Part shown: piece after piece, positions 1 to 9,706 of the stretch
Layout: each line of letters opens with the position of its first letter
Numbering within the stretch: position 1 is the first letter of the stretch
The notes under the pieces: model-generated
Seen by the model: the letters and a program-made list of their open reading frames with translations, nothing else
The model's database searches: none
What the model was told of the DNA's origin: nothing
DNA from: Rosellinia necatrix
Lineage: Eukaryota > Ascomycota > Sordariomycetes > Xylariales > Xylariaceae
DNA length: 64,000 nt
NCBI GenBank assembly: GCA_021209875.1
Contig: JAGYVD010000005.1
Span: 1,922,001 to 1,986,000, forward strand
Reading direction: 5' to 3'
Position numbers and translations under genes: made by a program

Positions 1-3000
1 TGTTAAAGAGATCAGTCACGGTTGAGTCGACTGGCTCGGGAGGTGTCCCATTCCATTCTACTATCTGCCCCAAATCGGAGGCGTTCAAAAGCGGGAGTTC
101 GCATATCTTAGTTGAAGGCGAAGCAGATGACAGCTCGGAAAAGGTATGGTCCATTTGGTATAGGATCCGACGAGCTTGATCCTCTCCGATCACATCTGGA
201 TCATAATCCAGATAGAAGCGAGCGACGCCAGGGCCGTAGTCGTTGTCAGCACTCGCCGCCAGCGAGCAGCGAAGCACGAGAGCGGTGGTGCCAAACACCC
301 CGAAGTCGGCATCTCCTGCCAGGTCGTCGAACAGTCCCCCGACCCCCTGCTCTCGCTCCTTGGGCGGCTGGACAATCAGCATGGCGCCGAACCGGCACGC
401 CTCCTCGGGGCCGGGCCCGAGGCGGCGAATCCTCGCCAGCCCGATCTGCTCAAACGGTATCATCGCGACGCCGTCCTCGTGTACCGCCCGCAGCAGCCCC
501 TCGACGGTTTCGCTGTCGGACCAGCGCACGCGGACGGGCACGGTGGCGATTGTCGGCCCTATCATGTCGCCGATGCCTGGCAGGGGCGCCTGTCGCCCGA
601 GGACCGTGGCGCCGAAAACGACGTCGCTCGATCTGGAGTACCGCGCGAGCACGAGCGCCCAAGCGGCACGCAGCACGCTGCTTGATGTGTACATTGTGTG
701 GTTGGACTGGCGCGGTGTCGTCGCCTCCTGGTCGATAGTTCTTCTCGCGCGGGGCAGATATTGGAGGGATGGCAGCTTCGGGAACTGGGCAGCTATGAAG
801 CCCTCCAGCTTGTTCATCCAGAACCTCTCGGCAGCCGATTTCTTCTTCTCGGTCATAGTATATCTGACAAAGGCCTGGAATGGGACAGTCGGCGCAAGCG
901 GCTGCCCCCGATAGGCTCGCTCGACTTGGTTCAGTATCGCCTGGAGAGACCAGCCGTCGTAAAGCGAATGGTGGATGGTCCAGATAAAGGTGAATGACGA
1001 AGTTCCATCCTTTTGGTCGGAGACTATCCCCCAGCGCACCAAGGGAGTGCCCAACCCGATGGGAATAGTTCGATTGTACTGCAAGTAACCGTCGAGGGTT
1101 GAATATTCATCATTCCATTCTGGAGCTTCATCGATGAGGACTTGGTAGAATTCTTTTCCATCAAGGTCAACGATCCGGGTTCGTAAAATCGGGGTAGTGG
1201 CTACCACCGTTTCCCACGCCGACTTAAACAAGTTCGGATCCCCTTGAATGCGATGGAGACTCCGAGAAACATAGTCTCCCGGTGTCTTGGAAGTCAATGC
1301 TAAGAGCACCGGTTGTAGGGCGGTGCATGGATATATATCTGTTATCTCGTCTTCGCGTACCTTGCATTGCGCAGCGGCGGCACGACGAGCGATGCTGATT
1401 TCGTGAGTGTCTTGGATTAGAGAAAATGGCAAGACCACGGACTGCTCGGGAAATGAAGTCCCATCATGAACGGGCTGGAATTGTCGTGCGAGATCTGCTA
1501 TGCAAGGAGTGGCAAGGATATCTCGGACGGAGAGCAGATAGCCCCGTTTGAAAGACGCAGCGGCCAAACGCATCGCATCGATCGAGTTGCCCCCTAGTCG
1601 GATGAAATGTGCATCCGATGAGATATGATCTGGTGGAAGACCCAGGACTTCAGCCCAAAGCTCGCCAAGCACGGCCGCCTCTGGAGTTGGTGGCTCCCAT
1701 GGAATGTTCTGATCGTCGTTTTTCGTGGTGACGACACGAGACATGGAGAGTGAGATCCCGAGCTCTTGAAGTTTCTTGCGGTCTACCTTACCAGTAGGGG
1801 AGAGAGGGAGCTCTTTGATGATGAAGAAGATCGTGGGGATCATCCAGCTCGGGAGAGTCTTCGCGAGCCGAGCTTGGATAGGCTCAACCCAGCTGTCGGC
1901 GGCAATGTGATGATCACGGTCAGGGCTGCTCTGCACTGTGGGATGAACGAAAGCTGCCAAGGTAGAAAGCTCATTCGAGGATGGAGTTTTGACCAGGTCT
2001 ACAGTGATAGTTGTGCCAGTCCCGAGTATCTCTTGGAGCGCCCCTTCTACCTCCTCCAGTTCGACTCTCTGGCCCCGGATTTTCACTTGCTTATCTTTAC
2101 GTCCGAGTAGAATGAGGGATCCGTCATTGGCATATTGTGCAAGATCCCCTGTTTTATACATAAATGTCCCTACAACGCCGGGCTGGCATTTCTGCCACCA
2201 TTTAGGTGGTTTGATGAAAGCTTGTGCGGTACGTGCTGGATCGCCATCATACCCAGAGGCCACGCCCGGCCCTTGAAGGAGCAACTCTCCTATTGCGCCG
2301 ACGGGTTGGAGAATTTCGTGATTTTCAGGGTGGACGATCCATGTCAGCGCCGATGCGCCCGTGCCGACATTCCCTGCTTGCCAGCCTCCCTTAACATCGC
2401 ACCACGTCGCCAATGAGCACTCGGCGGGACCGTACCAGTTGTACACAGTCATGTGCTTCGACCACTTCTGAGCGACGTGCAGGGGCAATGGCTCGCCGCA
2501 AAAGACGACTTGTTTGATGCATGGCATGTTTTCAGGAGCCAGTGCACACGCAACGGATGGGGTTATGATAATGGTAGATGCCTTGGACGATGCGATGGTG
2601 TGTTCCAGAGAATCTTGCCGAGACTGTTCAGACGGAATACAGACACAACCTCCCCGGACGAGGGTAGCTGTTGTTTCGTGGATGTTGACATCGAAAGCAT
2701 ATGAGGAGAATTGGAATAGCCGAGAACAATGTGAGAGATGGAGATATTCTCCGAGCCCCAGTGCAGTGGCGGCGACGACTTGATGATTCCATCGTATCCC
2801 CTTCGGCTCTCCCGTACTTCCGCTGGTGAAGACGATGCAAGCATCGTCGGCCGGCATAGGCGGCGTGAAGGATCGGGCGGCTGAAGGGACAGCAAACAGG
2901 GGATCCTTGGGGATCACACTTGTTCTGACCCATTGACTTAACCGGCGCGACTGTGCCTCGTTGGTGAGAGCAAGACGGGCCTGAGAGCGTTGGATGATTG

Positions 3001-6000
3001 TTCTGATCCGTTCATCTGCGTGTGCCGGATCTACGAAGATGCAGACCCCTCCGGCCTTCAAGACAGCAAGGAAAGCCACAATGGCGAGATGAGACTTTTC
3101 CAGACACACAACGACTCTTTTCCCAACCATGTGGCCCGCCTCGTCTCGTTCCAGCGAATAGGCTAGGCTGCCCGAATGCAAGTCAAGCTGTTGGTATGTC
3201 AAAGCGCCGTCCCAGGCGTCCACGGCGAGGCGATGAGGATGCGCTTCGGCTTGTTTCGTGATCAATTGAAGAACGGTATCCAGCGATGGCGCCTTATTCA
3301 CCGCGTTCCAGCGTTGGATCTGCATCACGTCTGCCTCACAGGAGGAAGACAAGGCCGTCATCAGTGTTGTGTTATCCATAGCACCAATGCAGAGACGTCG
3401 AAGAATTGTCTCAAGCTGGGAAAGTAGTCTCTCGCCTTGTAGATGATCCACCACTGTCTCGTCAAAGTCCAACTGGAAATCTACTGATCCAGTCCGACCC
3501 AGCCAGCATTGCAAAGTGACTGCGTAGGTGACCAAATTCCCCATGACACTTACCTGGCTCCGATCGAAAATGCGCATGTCGCTGTCGTCTTCATTGTCGT
3601 CTGGAGGCTGAACAACCAACAACACCTGGAAACCACAGGCTTTCTCGGCATCGGCACTCACTTTCCTGATCTCGCTCAATCCTAGTTGCTCACACGGCAC
3701 AGTGCGAATTGCGTCTAGCTGTAGCTGACGAAGATATTCGGAGATGGACTGGCTGGCGTCCAGCCGGACACGAAGCGGAATCGTTGCAATAGTTGGTCCT
3801 GCGATGAATTCGATTCCGGGAACAGCCGCGTGGCGACCGATGACTGTGGCGCCGAAAGTGACATCAGTCGAAGCGCTATATCGGGAAAGGAGCACCGCCC
3901 AAGCCCCCTGGATGGCCACCGAAGGCGTGATGCCCGTCGTCGGCCACTGAATATCATGGACACCGCGGCGGACAGTCTCAACGCTGCCACTCGGTTGATA
4001 GCCGGAAGGTAGGTAAGGAGGAAAATGAAGTTGGTCTGAGCCATCAAGTCGAGACCGCCAAAACCCGTCGCAAGCTTCAAGATCTACCATGTTCTGCAGG
4101 TAATGGACGAAATTCTGGAATGGCAGAAGGTGCGACGAGGTCAGCCCTCGAATATTTCTCTCTATCTCATCCAGTATCAGGGAAAGAGACCACCCGTCAA
4201 ACAGTGCGTGGTGAATAGTCCACACAAAGTAGTGTCTCTGTGTTGAGTCTATGACCAAACTACATCTTGAAAGTCGGTCCCCCAGGCGCCAAGAGCTGAG
4301 CTTCTCACGATCGCGATTAGAACACCGGTCAAGTATTGAGTCTGTGAACCACTCTTCGCGCTCGTCAATAACTGCAAGGTGAATGCGGTGGTCGGCCTGC
4401 GGGAGGGCGAAGGCTCGACAACGAAGAATGGAGATTCGACGAGATGCGCGGTCAAAAGCCTCTCGAAACTGTTCAAGACTGATCGAAGTCGGAAGCTCGA
4501 AAACGGCCTGTTGAACATAATCGCCGGTATCTTTCGAGGACAGCGCAAGCAGTCCTTCCTGTAACGGCGTACACGGAAAGACATCCTGCACTTGCCAAGG
4601 TTTCACATCGCACCATGAGGATACAAGTATTTGTAGCTCCTCCTGCTGTGCACCCAACGGCAGCAGTGAGAAGGGCGCAACTGGATGGTCCCCCTCGACG
4701 GTCGGCCGTAGGATAGCAGCCAAATCAGCCAATCTGGGGTTCTCAAAGATGCCGATTGCAGATAAAGAGTACCCATGTTTTCGGGCAAGAGAGACAAACT
4801 GCACCGCATGGATAGAGGTGCCCCCATGCTGGAAGAAGTTTGTGCCCATATGGACAGAGTTCGAGTCGTCAATGCCCAGTATAGATTTATATAAACTCTG
4901 AACCAGCCTTTCTCTTGAAGTTTCTGGGTCTCGCGGCCTTTCTTCTTCATCTTGATATTGTAAGACTTGACCAGCACTCAGAGAGGACCCCATCTGGCGA
5001 AGTCTGGTGCGATCGACTTTACCGGTTGGTGTCTTGGGGATCCCGTCCTCCAGTAAAACGAAGAGAGAAGGAATCATGAATGATGGAAGCGATTTAGCTA
5101 GCTGTTCACGGACGCCCGCCGTGGACAGGATACTGACGTCTAGTATAGGCGTGGACGAATCAATAAAAGCAGCCAAAGACTCTTGATTTCGACGAAACTC
5201 GGGGCGGATCATCTCGACCGCACAGGCCGTCCCATCAGGCAAGCTTTGGCGTAAATTATACTCTATCTCTCCAAGTTCGACTCGTTGACCGTTAATTTTT
5301 ATTTGCTGGTCTTTTCTTCCAACGTACTCGATGGTGCCGTCCGAGTTATAACGGACCAAGTCCCCAGTTCTGTAGAGCCGTCCTGGGTCGTCTTCGGCAA
5401 GGAACCCTTCAAGCCATGGCGGTTTCTCTAAAAACGACATCTTTGTTCGAGCCTCATCATTTAGGTATCCTTGGGATAACGAAGGCCCGCCGATCAAAAG
5501 CTCTCCGATAGCACCAAGAGGTACGAGCTTAGCCGCATTCCACGGATCTACGATCCAGGTGGTAGTTAATCCCATACCGCATCCAATATTCATCGGCGAG
5601 CCGTCCATAGCTAGGTGGTCATGATATGTATCCCAAATGACGGATTCGGTGGTGCCGTATATCGTCGCTATGCGAGGATGCCATGCACGCAATTGCTCCC
5701 TGGTGAGTGACTCCCCGCCTACCGTCACCTGCCGCAGAGATGGCATATCTTCTGGAGTCAGTCCTGCGAGAACTGTAGGGGTAGTACATAGATGAGTGGC
5801 TTTCATCTCATTGATTGTTTCGGAGAGTTGATCGAGCCGTTGGTCTTCCGATGGAATACAAAGGCAGCCACCAGCAAGGAATGTCGCAAATATGTCACCG
5901 ACAGAGACATCGAAACTGTAAGAAGAGTATTGGAAGGTTTTCGACGAGGCATCCATCCGCATATGCCGCGATATCTCCCCCGCAGTCAGAGTCAAGGCTG

Positions 6001-7213
6001 AGTGCCCCTGGACAACACCTTTGGGGGTGCCCGTACTTCCAGAGGTGAAGAAGACGAATGCTGTCGTGTCAGGGGCGATAGCCGGCAGTCTAAACATATT
6101 AGACTGAGGCAATGATGAGGAAGGGAGGGGTATACAAATCTCCCGGATCGACGCTATCGTAGACCATGCCTCCCTCTTTTGCGTCATGGCTGCACTGGTC
6201 AATACCCACCGAGCATTTGTACGCTCAATGATTCGACGAACCCGTTCTTTCGGTTGGCGAATATCGACAGGGACGCATACGGCTGCCAGCATTAGGATGG
6301 CTATCATACCAGCAACGGTCCATTTAGATTTCTCCCTCAGGAGTAGAACCATGTCCCCAGGTTGGACTCCGAGCTCGCGAAAGTGCAGTGCAAGCGAGCA
6401 TGAAACAGCGTTAAGTTCACTGTACGTCCAGTCGCCATCCCAAGCCTCTATCGAGCGGTCGTTGGTGTGATCTTGGATAGATCTCTGGATTATATCAAGC
6501 AACGAGGTGGGTTGATTCCGGGACTTGCCCCGCCCTAGTTTCCATTGCAAAAGTTGTTCTCTCTGCTTGGGGCAAAGCAGATTGATGTGATCAATGTCAT
6601 TATGGTAGGAAGCGGAGAAACTTCGCATGATTTGTTGGAAAGCACCAGCTATATTGGCCGCTTCCCATTCACTTACTTTGGGAGACCGATACCAAAACGT
6701 GACCGAACATTCAGCTTCCTGTATGGCATCCTGCACTTCGATGATGATGATGCAAGGAAGCTGTAGTGGCGGAGTGTGAGTGTCGCGTGACCTCTTGTTG
6801 GTAATATAGATGGCTGTATCGCAGCTATTGCCGTTGCGGCTCTCTCGCATCGGGAATGCCTCTCCTGCGCTTGCTCTTCTGGCAGCGATCAGGGATGCAA
6901 TGCTCGGGCTTTCTGAAAACGACGTTGAATTCTTTTGGTCAAGGTCCATCGAGATGGAGGAAAACGTCTCCTCGCCGGCATGGATGCGATGGAAGCTGAC
7001 TTGATCGCATCCTGTGTATTCGCGCAGCACAATTGCCCATAGCACCTCGATCACATGCGCGAGATCTAAGCCGACCAGTTGCATCAGCGACATCTCTTCC
7101 GCAAGCGGAGACAACGGAACGTCCAAAGGCCTCCATGTTGAGTCACAGTCTTGAGAGAGGGCTTTCCTTGATGGGTATAATTTGCATGCAGCTCCGATCT
7201 GCTCTTTTGTCAT
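1..7213 (-). CDS. Nonribosomal peptide synthetase, 3' end beyond the left edge
   Basis: Large multidomain enzyme that activates amino or related acids as adenylates and joins them on carrier domains. One uninterrupted frame runs from ATG at 7213 (first ATG after an in-frame stop at 7309-7307) to the left edge, at least 2,404 residues. Order: truncated condensation-like N-terminus (about 1-230), A1 (235-735; FTSGSTGTPKG near 389, RTGDL and PTGKVDR later), carrier 1 (755-830; GGTSI, Ser near 799), C1 (850-1280; HHALFDG near 1000), A2 (1300-1815; FTSGSTGEPKG near 1467), carrier 2 (Ser near 1876 in LGGNSI), C2 (1925-2360; HHSLYDG near 2080), then the start of a third A domain. All catalytic motifs I checked are intact. 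Hand-aligned pocket residues, tentative: A1 DVGCTGIIW, A2 DVHIVCWLA. A short condensation remnant at the N-terminus is common in fungal NRPSs. It is divergent from the amidinotransferase gene. The product is unknown. Confidence 0.95.
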   Translation of the reverse strand, partial: MTKEQIGAACKLYPSRKALSQDCDSTWRPLDVPLSPLAEEMSLMQLVGLDLAHVIEVLWAIVLREYTGCDQVSFHRIHAGEETFSSISMDLDQKNSTSFSESPSIASLIAARRASAGEAFPMRESRNGNSCDTAIYITNKRSRDTHTPPLQLPCIIIIEVQDAIQEAECSVTFWYRSPKVSEWEAANIAGAFQQIMRSFSASYHNDIDHINLLCPKQREQLLQWKLGRGKSRNQPTSLLDIIQRSIQDHTNDRSIEAWDGDWTYSELNAVSCSLALHFRELGVQPGDMVLLLREKSKWTVAGMIAILMLAAVCVPVDIRQPKERVRRIIERTNARWVLTSAAMTQKREAWSTIASIREICIPLPSSSLPQSNMFRLPAIAPDTTAFVFFTSGSTGTPKGVVQGHSALTLTAGEISRHMRMDASSKTFQYSSYSFDVSVGDIFATFLAGGCLCIPSEDQRLDQLSETINEMKATHLCTTPTVLAGLTPEDMPSLRQVTVGGESLTREQLRAWHPRIATIYGTTESVIWDTYHDHLAMDGSPMNIGCGMGLTTTWIVDPWNAAKLVPLGAIGELLIGGPSLSQGYLNDEARTKMSFLEKPPWLEGFLAEDDPGRLYRTGDLVRYNSDGTIEYVGRKDQQIKINGQRVELGEIEYNLRQSLPDGTACAVEMIRPEFRRNQESLAAFIDSSTPILDVSILSTAGVREQLAKSLPSFMIPSLFVLLEDGIPKTPTGKVDRTRLRQMGSSLSAGQVLQYQDEEERPRDPETSRERLVQSLYKSILGIDDSNSVHMGTNFFQHGGTSIHAVQFVSLARKHGYSLSAIGIFENPRLADLAAILRPTVEGDHPVAPFSLLPLGAQQEELQILVSSWCDVKPWQVQDVFPCTPLQEGLLALSSKDTGDYVQQAVFELPTSISLEQFREAFDRASRRISILRCRAFALPQADHRIHLAVIDEREEWFTDSILDRCSNRDREKLSSWRLGDRLSRCSLVIDSTQRHYFVWTIHHALFDGWSLSLILDEIERNIRGLTSSHLLPFQNFVHYLQNMVDLEACDGFWRSRLDGSDQLHFPPYLPSGYQPSGSVETVRRGVHDIQWPTTGITPSVAIQGAWAVLLSRYSASTDVTFGATVIGRHAAVPGIEFIAGPTIATIPLRVRLDASQSISEYLRQLQLDAIRTVPCEQLGLSEIRKVSADAEKACGFQVLLVVQPPDDNEDDSDMRIFDRSQVSVMGNLVTYAVTLQCWLGRTGSVDFQLDFDETVVDHLQGERLLSQLETILRRLCIGAMDNTTLMTALSSSCEADVMQIQRWNAVNKAPSLDTVLQLITKQAEAHPHRLAVDAWDGALTYQQLDLHSGSLAYSLERDEAGHMVGKRVVVCLEKSHLAIVAFLAVLKAGGVCIFVDPAHADERIRTIIQRSQARLALTNEAQSRRLSQWVRTSVIPKDPLFAVPSAARSFTPPMPADDACIVFTSGSTGEPKGIRWNHQVVAATALGLGEYLHLSHCSRLFQFSSYAFDVNIHETTATLVRGGCVCIPSEQSRQDSLEHTIASSKASTIIITPSVACALAPENMPCIKQVVFCGEPLPLHVAQKWSKHMTVYNWYGPAECSLATWCDVKGGWQAGNVGTGASALTWIVHPENHEILQPVGAIGELLLQGPGVASGYDGDPARTAQAFIKPPKWWQKCQPGVVGTFMYKTGDLAQYANDGSLILLGRKDKQVKIRGQRVELEEVEGALQEILGTGTTITVDLVKTPSSNELSTLAAFVHPTVQSSPDRDHHIAADSWVEPIQARLAKTLPSWMIPTIFFIIKELPLSPTGKVDRKKLQELGISLSMSRVVTTKNDDQNIPWEPPTPEAAVLGELWAEVLGLPPDHISSDAHFIRLGGNSIDAMRLAAASFKRGYLLSVRDILATPCIADLARQFQPVHDGTSFPEQSVVLPFSLIQDTHEISIARRAAAAQCKVREDEITDIYPCTALQPVLLALTSKTPGDYVSRSLHRIQGDPNLFKSAWETVVATTPILRTRIVDLDGKEFYQVLIDEAPEWNDEYSTLDGYLQYNRTIPIGLGTPLVRWGIVSDQKDGTSSFTFIWTIHHSLYDGWSLQAILNQVERAYRGQPLAPTVPFQAFVRYTMTEKKKSAAERFWMNKLEGFIAAQFPKLPSLQYLPRARRTIDQEATTPRQSNHTMYTSSSVLRAAWALVLARYSRSSDVVFGATVLGRQAPLPGIGDMIGPTIATVPVRVRWSDSETVEGLLRAVHEDGVAMIPFEQIGLARIRRLGPGPEEACRFGAMLIVQPPKEREQGVGGLFDDLAGDADFGVFGTTALVLRCSLAASADNDYGPGVARFYLDYDPDVIGEDQARRILYQMDHTFSELSSASPSTKICELPLLNASDLGQIVEWNGTPPEPVDSTVTDLFN

Positions 7214-8656
7214 TATGTTAGATCGATTCGCAGCCAGCGTGTTTGAAAAAGCCTTAGATGTGAACGAACAGAGTCTGCTAAACGGGGGGGTAATGCCGTA
7301 CAGCTTCTAGATGGGTAAGAAATGAGGCTTCTGGTAAAGTACGGAGTTAGTATCCCGTTTACATGACCACGGGAAGTTTTCAGCAGTCATATTGTCGCTT
7401 CCCATACTCTGGCTTCACCGTTCTTTCTCCTGTCTCACTGCTAGATGCCTTGGCGCCTACGTGAATGCTCGGTACGTTTTACAGCAATATTAGAAGTATT
7501 CGTACCCGATAAGTCATTGTCTACAGCTACGTCATTGCGTTATCCGTAATGTTTTCCCTTGATCATCAGCTGCCAATCGATATCTCAGCCAGGGTAGCAA
7601 AAGTGATCGCCTTCAGGGGTGCAGGGCTTGCTGGCAGCTGCATGTGACGAAGCTGCATGGCCAATTCGGGTAATGCTTGTTCTAGTATGCAGCTGCATGC
7701 ACCTTGTCACGCCGTATTAACCGGTACGTAAAGCCTGACCTGGTCATTGTGACGGTTCAAGATCCGGGGGGTTTGGCCATAGTGTTGATTGGATTTGGAA
7801 TGAATGAAGGTTGGTTATCCCGCATGAGGATTAGTATCTATGCTGAAAATTTTTTTATAAACATGCCAAGCCTAATTATGTCCCGAGTGCCTACTTGAAC
7901 AAAACTGTAATTTAACGTCCAAACGTTAACTAATCTTTCTCTGAAATTTTTTATTTGTTTATTTTTTTTATTTTTTTTTTTTTACAACTGATACTGATCG
8001 TATATGCCTTTTGAGTAATGTTTGGATCTGTACTTTTATTACTATGTTTATATATGACTAAATATTTCATTGACTTGATTATATAGTGTGTGACAGAAAA
8101 CCAATGACTTCTGCAGTTGAACTAAAAAAGGCTTTTCGTCTAACGCCAGGCGGTACAAATTTAGCCAGCCACGCTCCAAGGATCGTCCGTCCGTATTTCC
8201 TAATGCACCGTATCCGACATCCGTAGTTTCGGATAGCCCCATACGAAAAGACCAATCGGAACCACGATCTAACTCATATGAAGCGCCTCCATGCCTCGCA
8301 AGGAGGTCAAAGAAGTGACTTCCGGTTGGTTCAGACTTCAGAGAAGGCTCGGCCTATGTACAACGCAGTTGGTTAGATCCTCGCAGTGCGTTGTCATTGG
8401 TTTGAGGGATATAGCAGCGCCCGAGGCACTGATATTTAGTTGGAGGCCATTGATTGTAAGAGTCTCACCGCTGAACATATGCCCGGCTATGAAGAGATGT
8501 ATACATGCGGCTCGTGCGGGCCAGCATATAATCGTATAATAAAATAAATCTTCTGTGGATCGCAGTGAACTGGATTGGGAACATGCCCTATATCAATCAA
8601 ATCTCCAAGTCGTTTGGCTGTGCTTCTACATCGCTATCAACTTCTGCACCGTCGTC
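7214..8656. promoter_or_regulatory. Divergent intergenic region between NRPS and amidinotransferase
   Basis: This 1.4 kb gap separates two divergent cluster genes and must contain both promoters. It is AT-rich in the middle, with a T-rich run around 7950-7983. I see no coding region and recognise no specific operator. Shared control of the two genes is inference from the layout. Confidence 0.5.
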
Positions 8657-9706
8657 ATGGCCATTCCAACAGACATCCCGCCTGTCCCCTCTGTCTCTGC
8701 CGACGATGAATGGTCCCCCTTGAAGGCCGTTCTCGTCGGTCGGGCCGGTAACTCATGTTTTCCGCCCGCACCACCGGCGATGATTGAAGCAACGATGCCA
8801 GCCGCTCATGTGCATCGCTTCAAGCCGAAGTCTCCCTTCCCTGACCGTATAATTAAAAAAGCTGAGGCCGAGCTTGACTGCCTGGCGACGATACTCCGGG
8901 AAGAGGGTATTCGGGTATACCGACCGCCCGAGGGTATCGATTGGCTCTCGGAGGGCGGCTATACCGGTGCTATGCCTCGAGACGGACTAATCAGCGTGGG
9001 AAATACCCTGATTGAGGCCTGCTTTGCTTGGTCTTGCCGGTCACGAGAGATCGAGTTGGCGTACGGAGATATGCTGAAAGAGCTGGCTGCGGAGGACCCC
9101 AATGCCCGCATCATTCGCAGGCCAGACGAGACGTTCGCCAATACGCTACTAGACGAGGGCTACGACAAGACTGAGCCTTGGGTCATCAACAACACCCGCC
9201 CGGCCTTCGACGCGGCGGATTTCATGCGTTTTGGGAAAGTCATCATCGGCCAGCTGAGCCATGTTACGAACCAGGCGGGCGTGGACTACGTCCAACGGCA
9301 TCTTCCCGCTGGATATCACATCGAGATGTTGAAGGTAGACGACCCTCATGCGATGCACATCGATGCCACGATTCTCCCTCTCCGCCAAGGTCTTTTGGTG
9401 TTTAACCCGAACAAGGTGACTGAAGCCGATCTGCGTGCTCACGAAGTGCTGGCAGACTGGCAGCTGGTTGCATACCCCTTCACCCCGTCAGAGCCCGAGG
9501 ACCCCCCACTATACATGACGAGCCCGTGGTTGTCGCTCAATGCCTTGGTATTGGACGGGAAGCGCATGATAGTTGAGGCTAGTGATGACCAAACGGCCGA
9601 CTTCTACGAACGGCTAGGAATGACCTGTATCCGTTGCCCTTTCAAACATGTCAACAGCATGGGCGGCTCGTTTCATTGTGCCACAGTGGACCTTGTCAGA
9701 TCATAG
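8657..9706 (+). CDS. Amidinotransferase (glycine amidinotransferase / CyrA-SxtG type)
   Basis: Predicted enzyme that moves the amidino group of arginine to an amine acceptor, giving ornithine and a guanidino compound (guanidinoacetate if the acceptor is glycine). The single exon encodes 349 residues. The ATG at 8657 begins the conserved part; the frame is open upstream only through a GTG. Catalytic residues of the family are present: Asp in FDAADF (185/188), His in MHIDAT (234) and Cys in GGSFHC (341). The WSPLKAVLVGR start and DPHAMHIDAT core are typical of the family. There is no mitochondrial presequence, unlike animal AGAT, and the length resembles cyanobacterial pathway enzymes. It is flanked by an NRPS and a PLP enzyme, so a role in supplying a guanidino building block is likely. 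The acceptor substrate cannot be read from the sequence. Confidence 0.9.
   Translation: MAIPTDIPPVPSVSADDEWSPLKAVLVGRAGNSCFPPAPPAMIEATMPAAHVHRFKPKSPFPDRIIKKAEAELDCLATILREEGIRVYRPPEGIDWLSEGGYTGAMPRDGLISVGNTLIEACFAWSCRSREIELAYGDMLKELAAEDPNARIIRRPDETFANTLLDEGYDKTEPWVINNTRPAFDAADFMRFGKVIIGQLSHVTNQAGVDYVQRHLPAGYHIEMLKVDDPHAMHIDATILPLRQGLLVFNPNKVTEADLRAHEVLADWQLVAYPFTPSEPEDPPLYMTSPWLSLNALVLDGKRMIVEASDDQTADFYERLGMTCIRCPFKHVNSMGGSFHCATVDLVRS

Noticed and set aside
1..7213. NRPS as a pseudogene
   Set aside because: Motif positions from 7213 down to the left edge all lie in one frame, with no interruption found.
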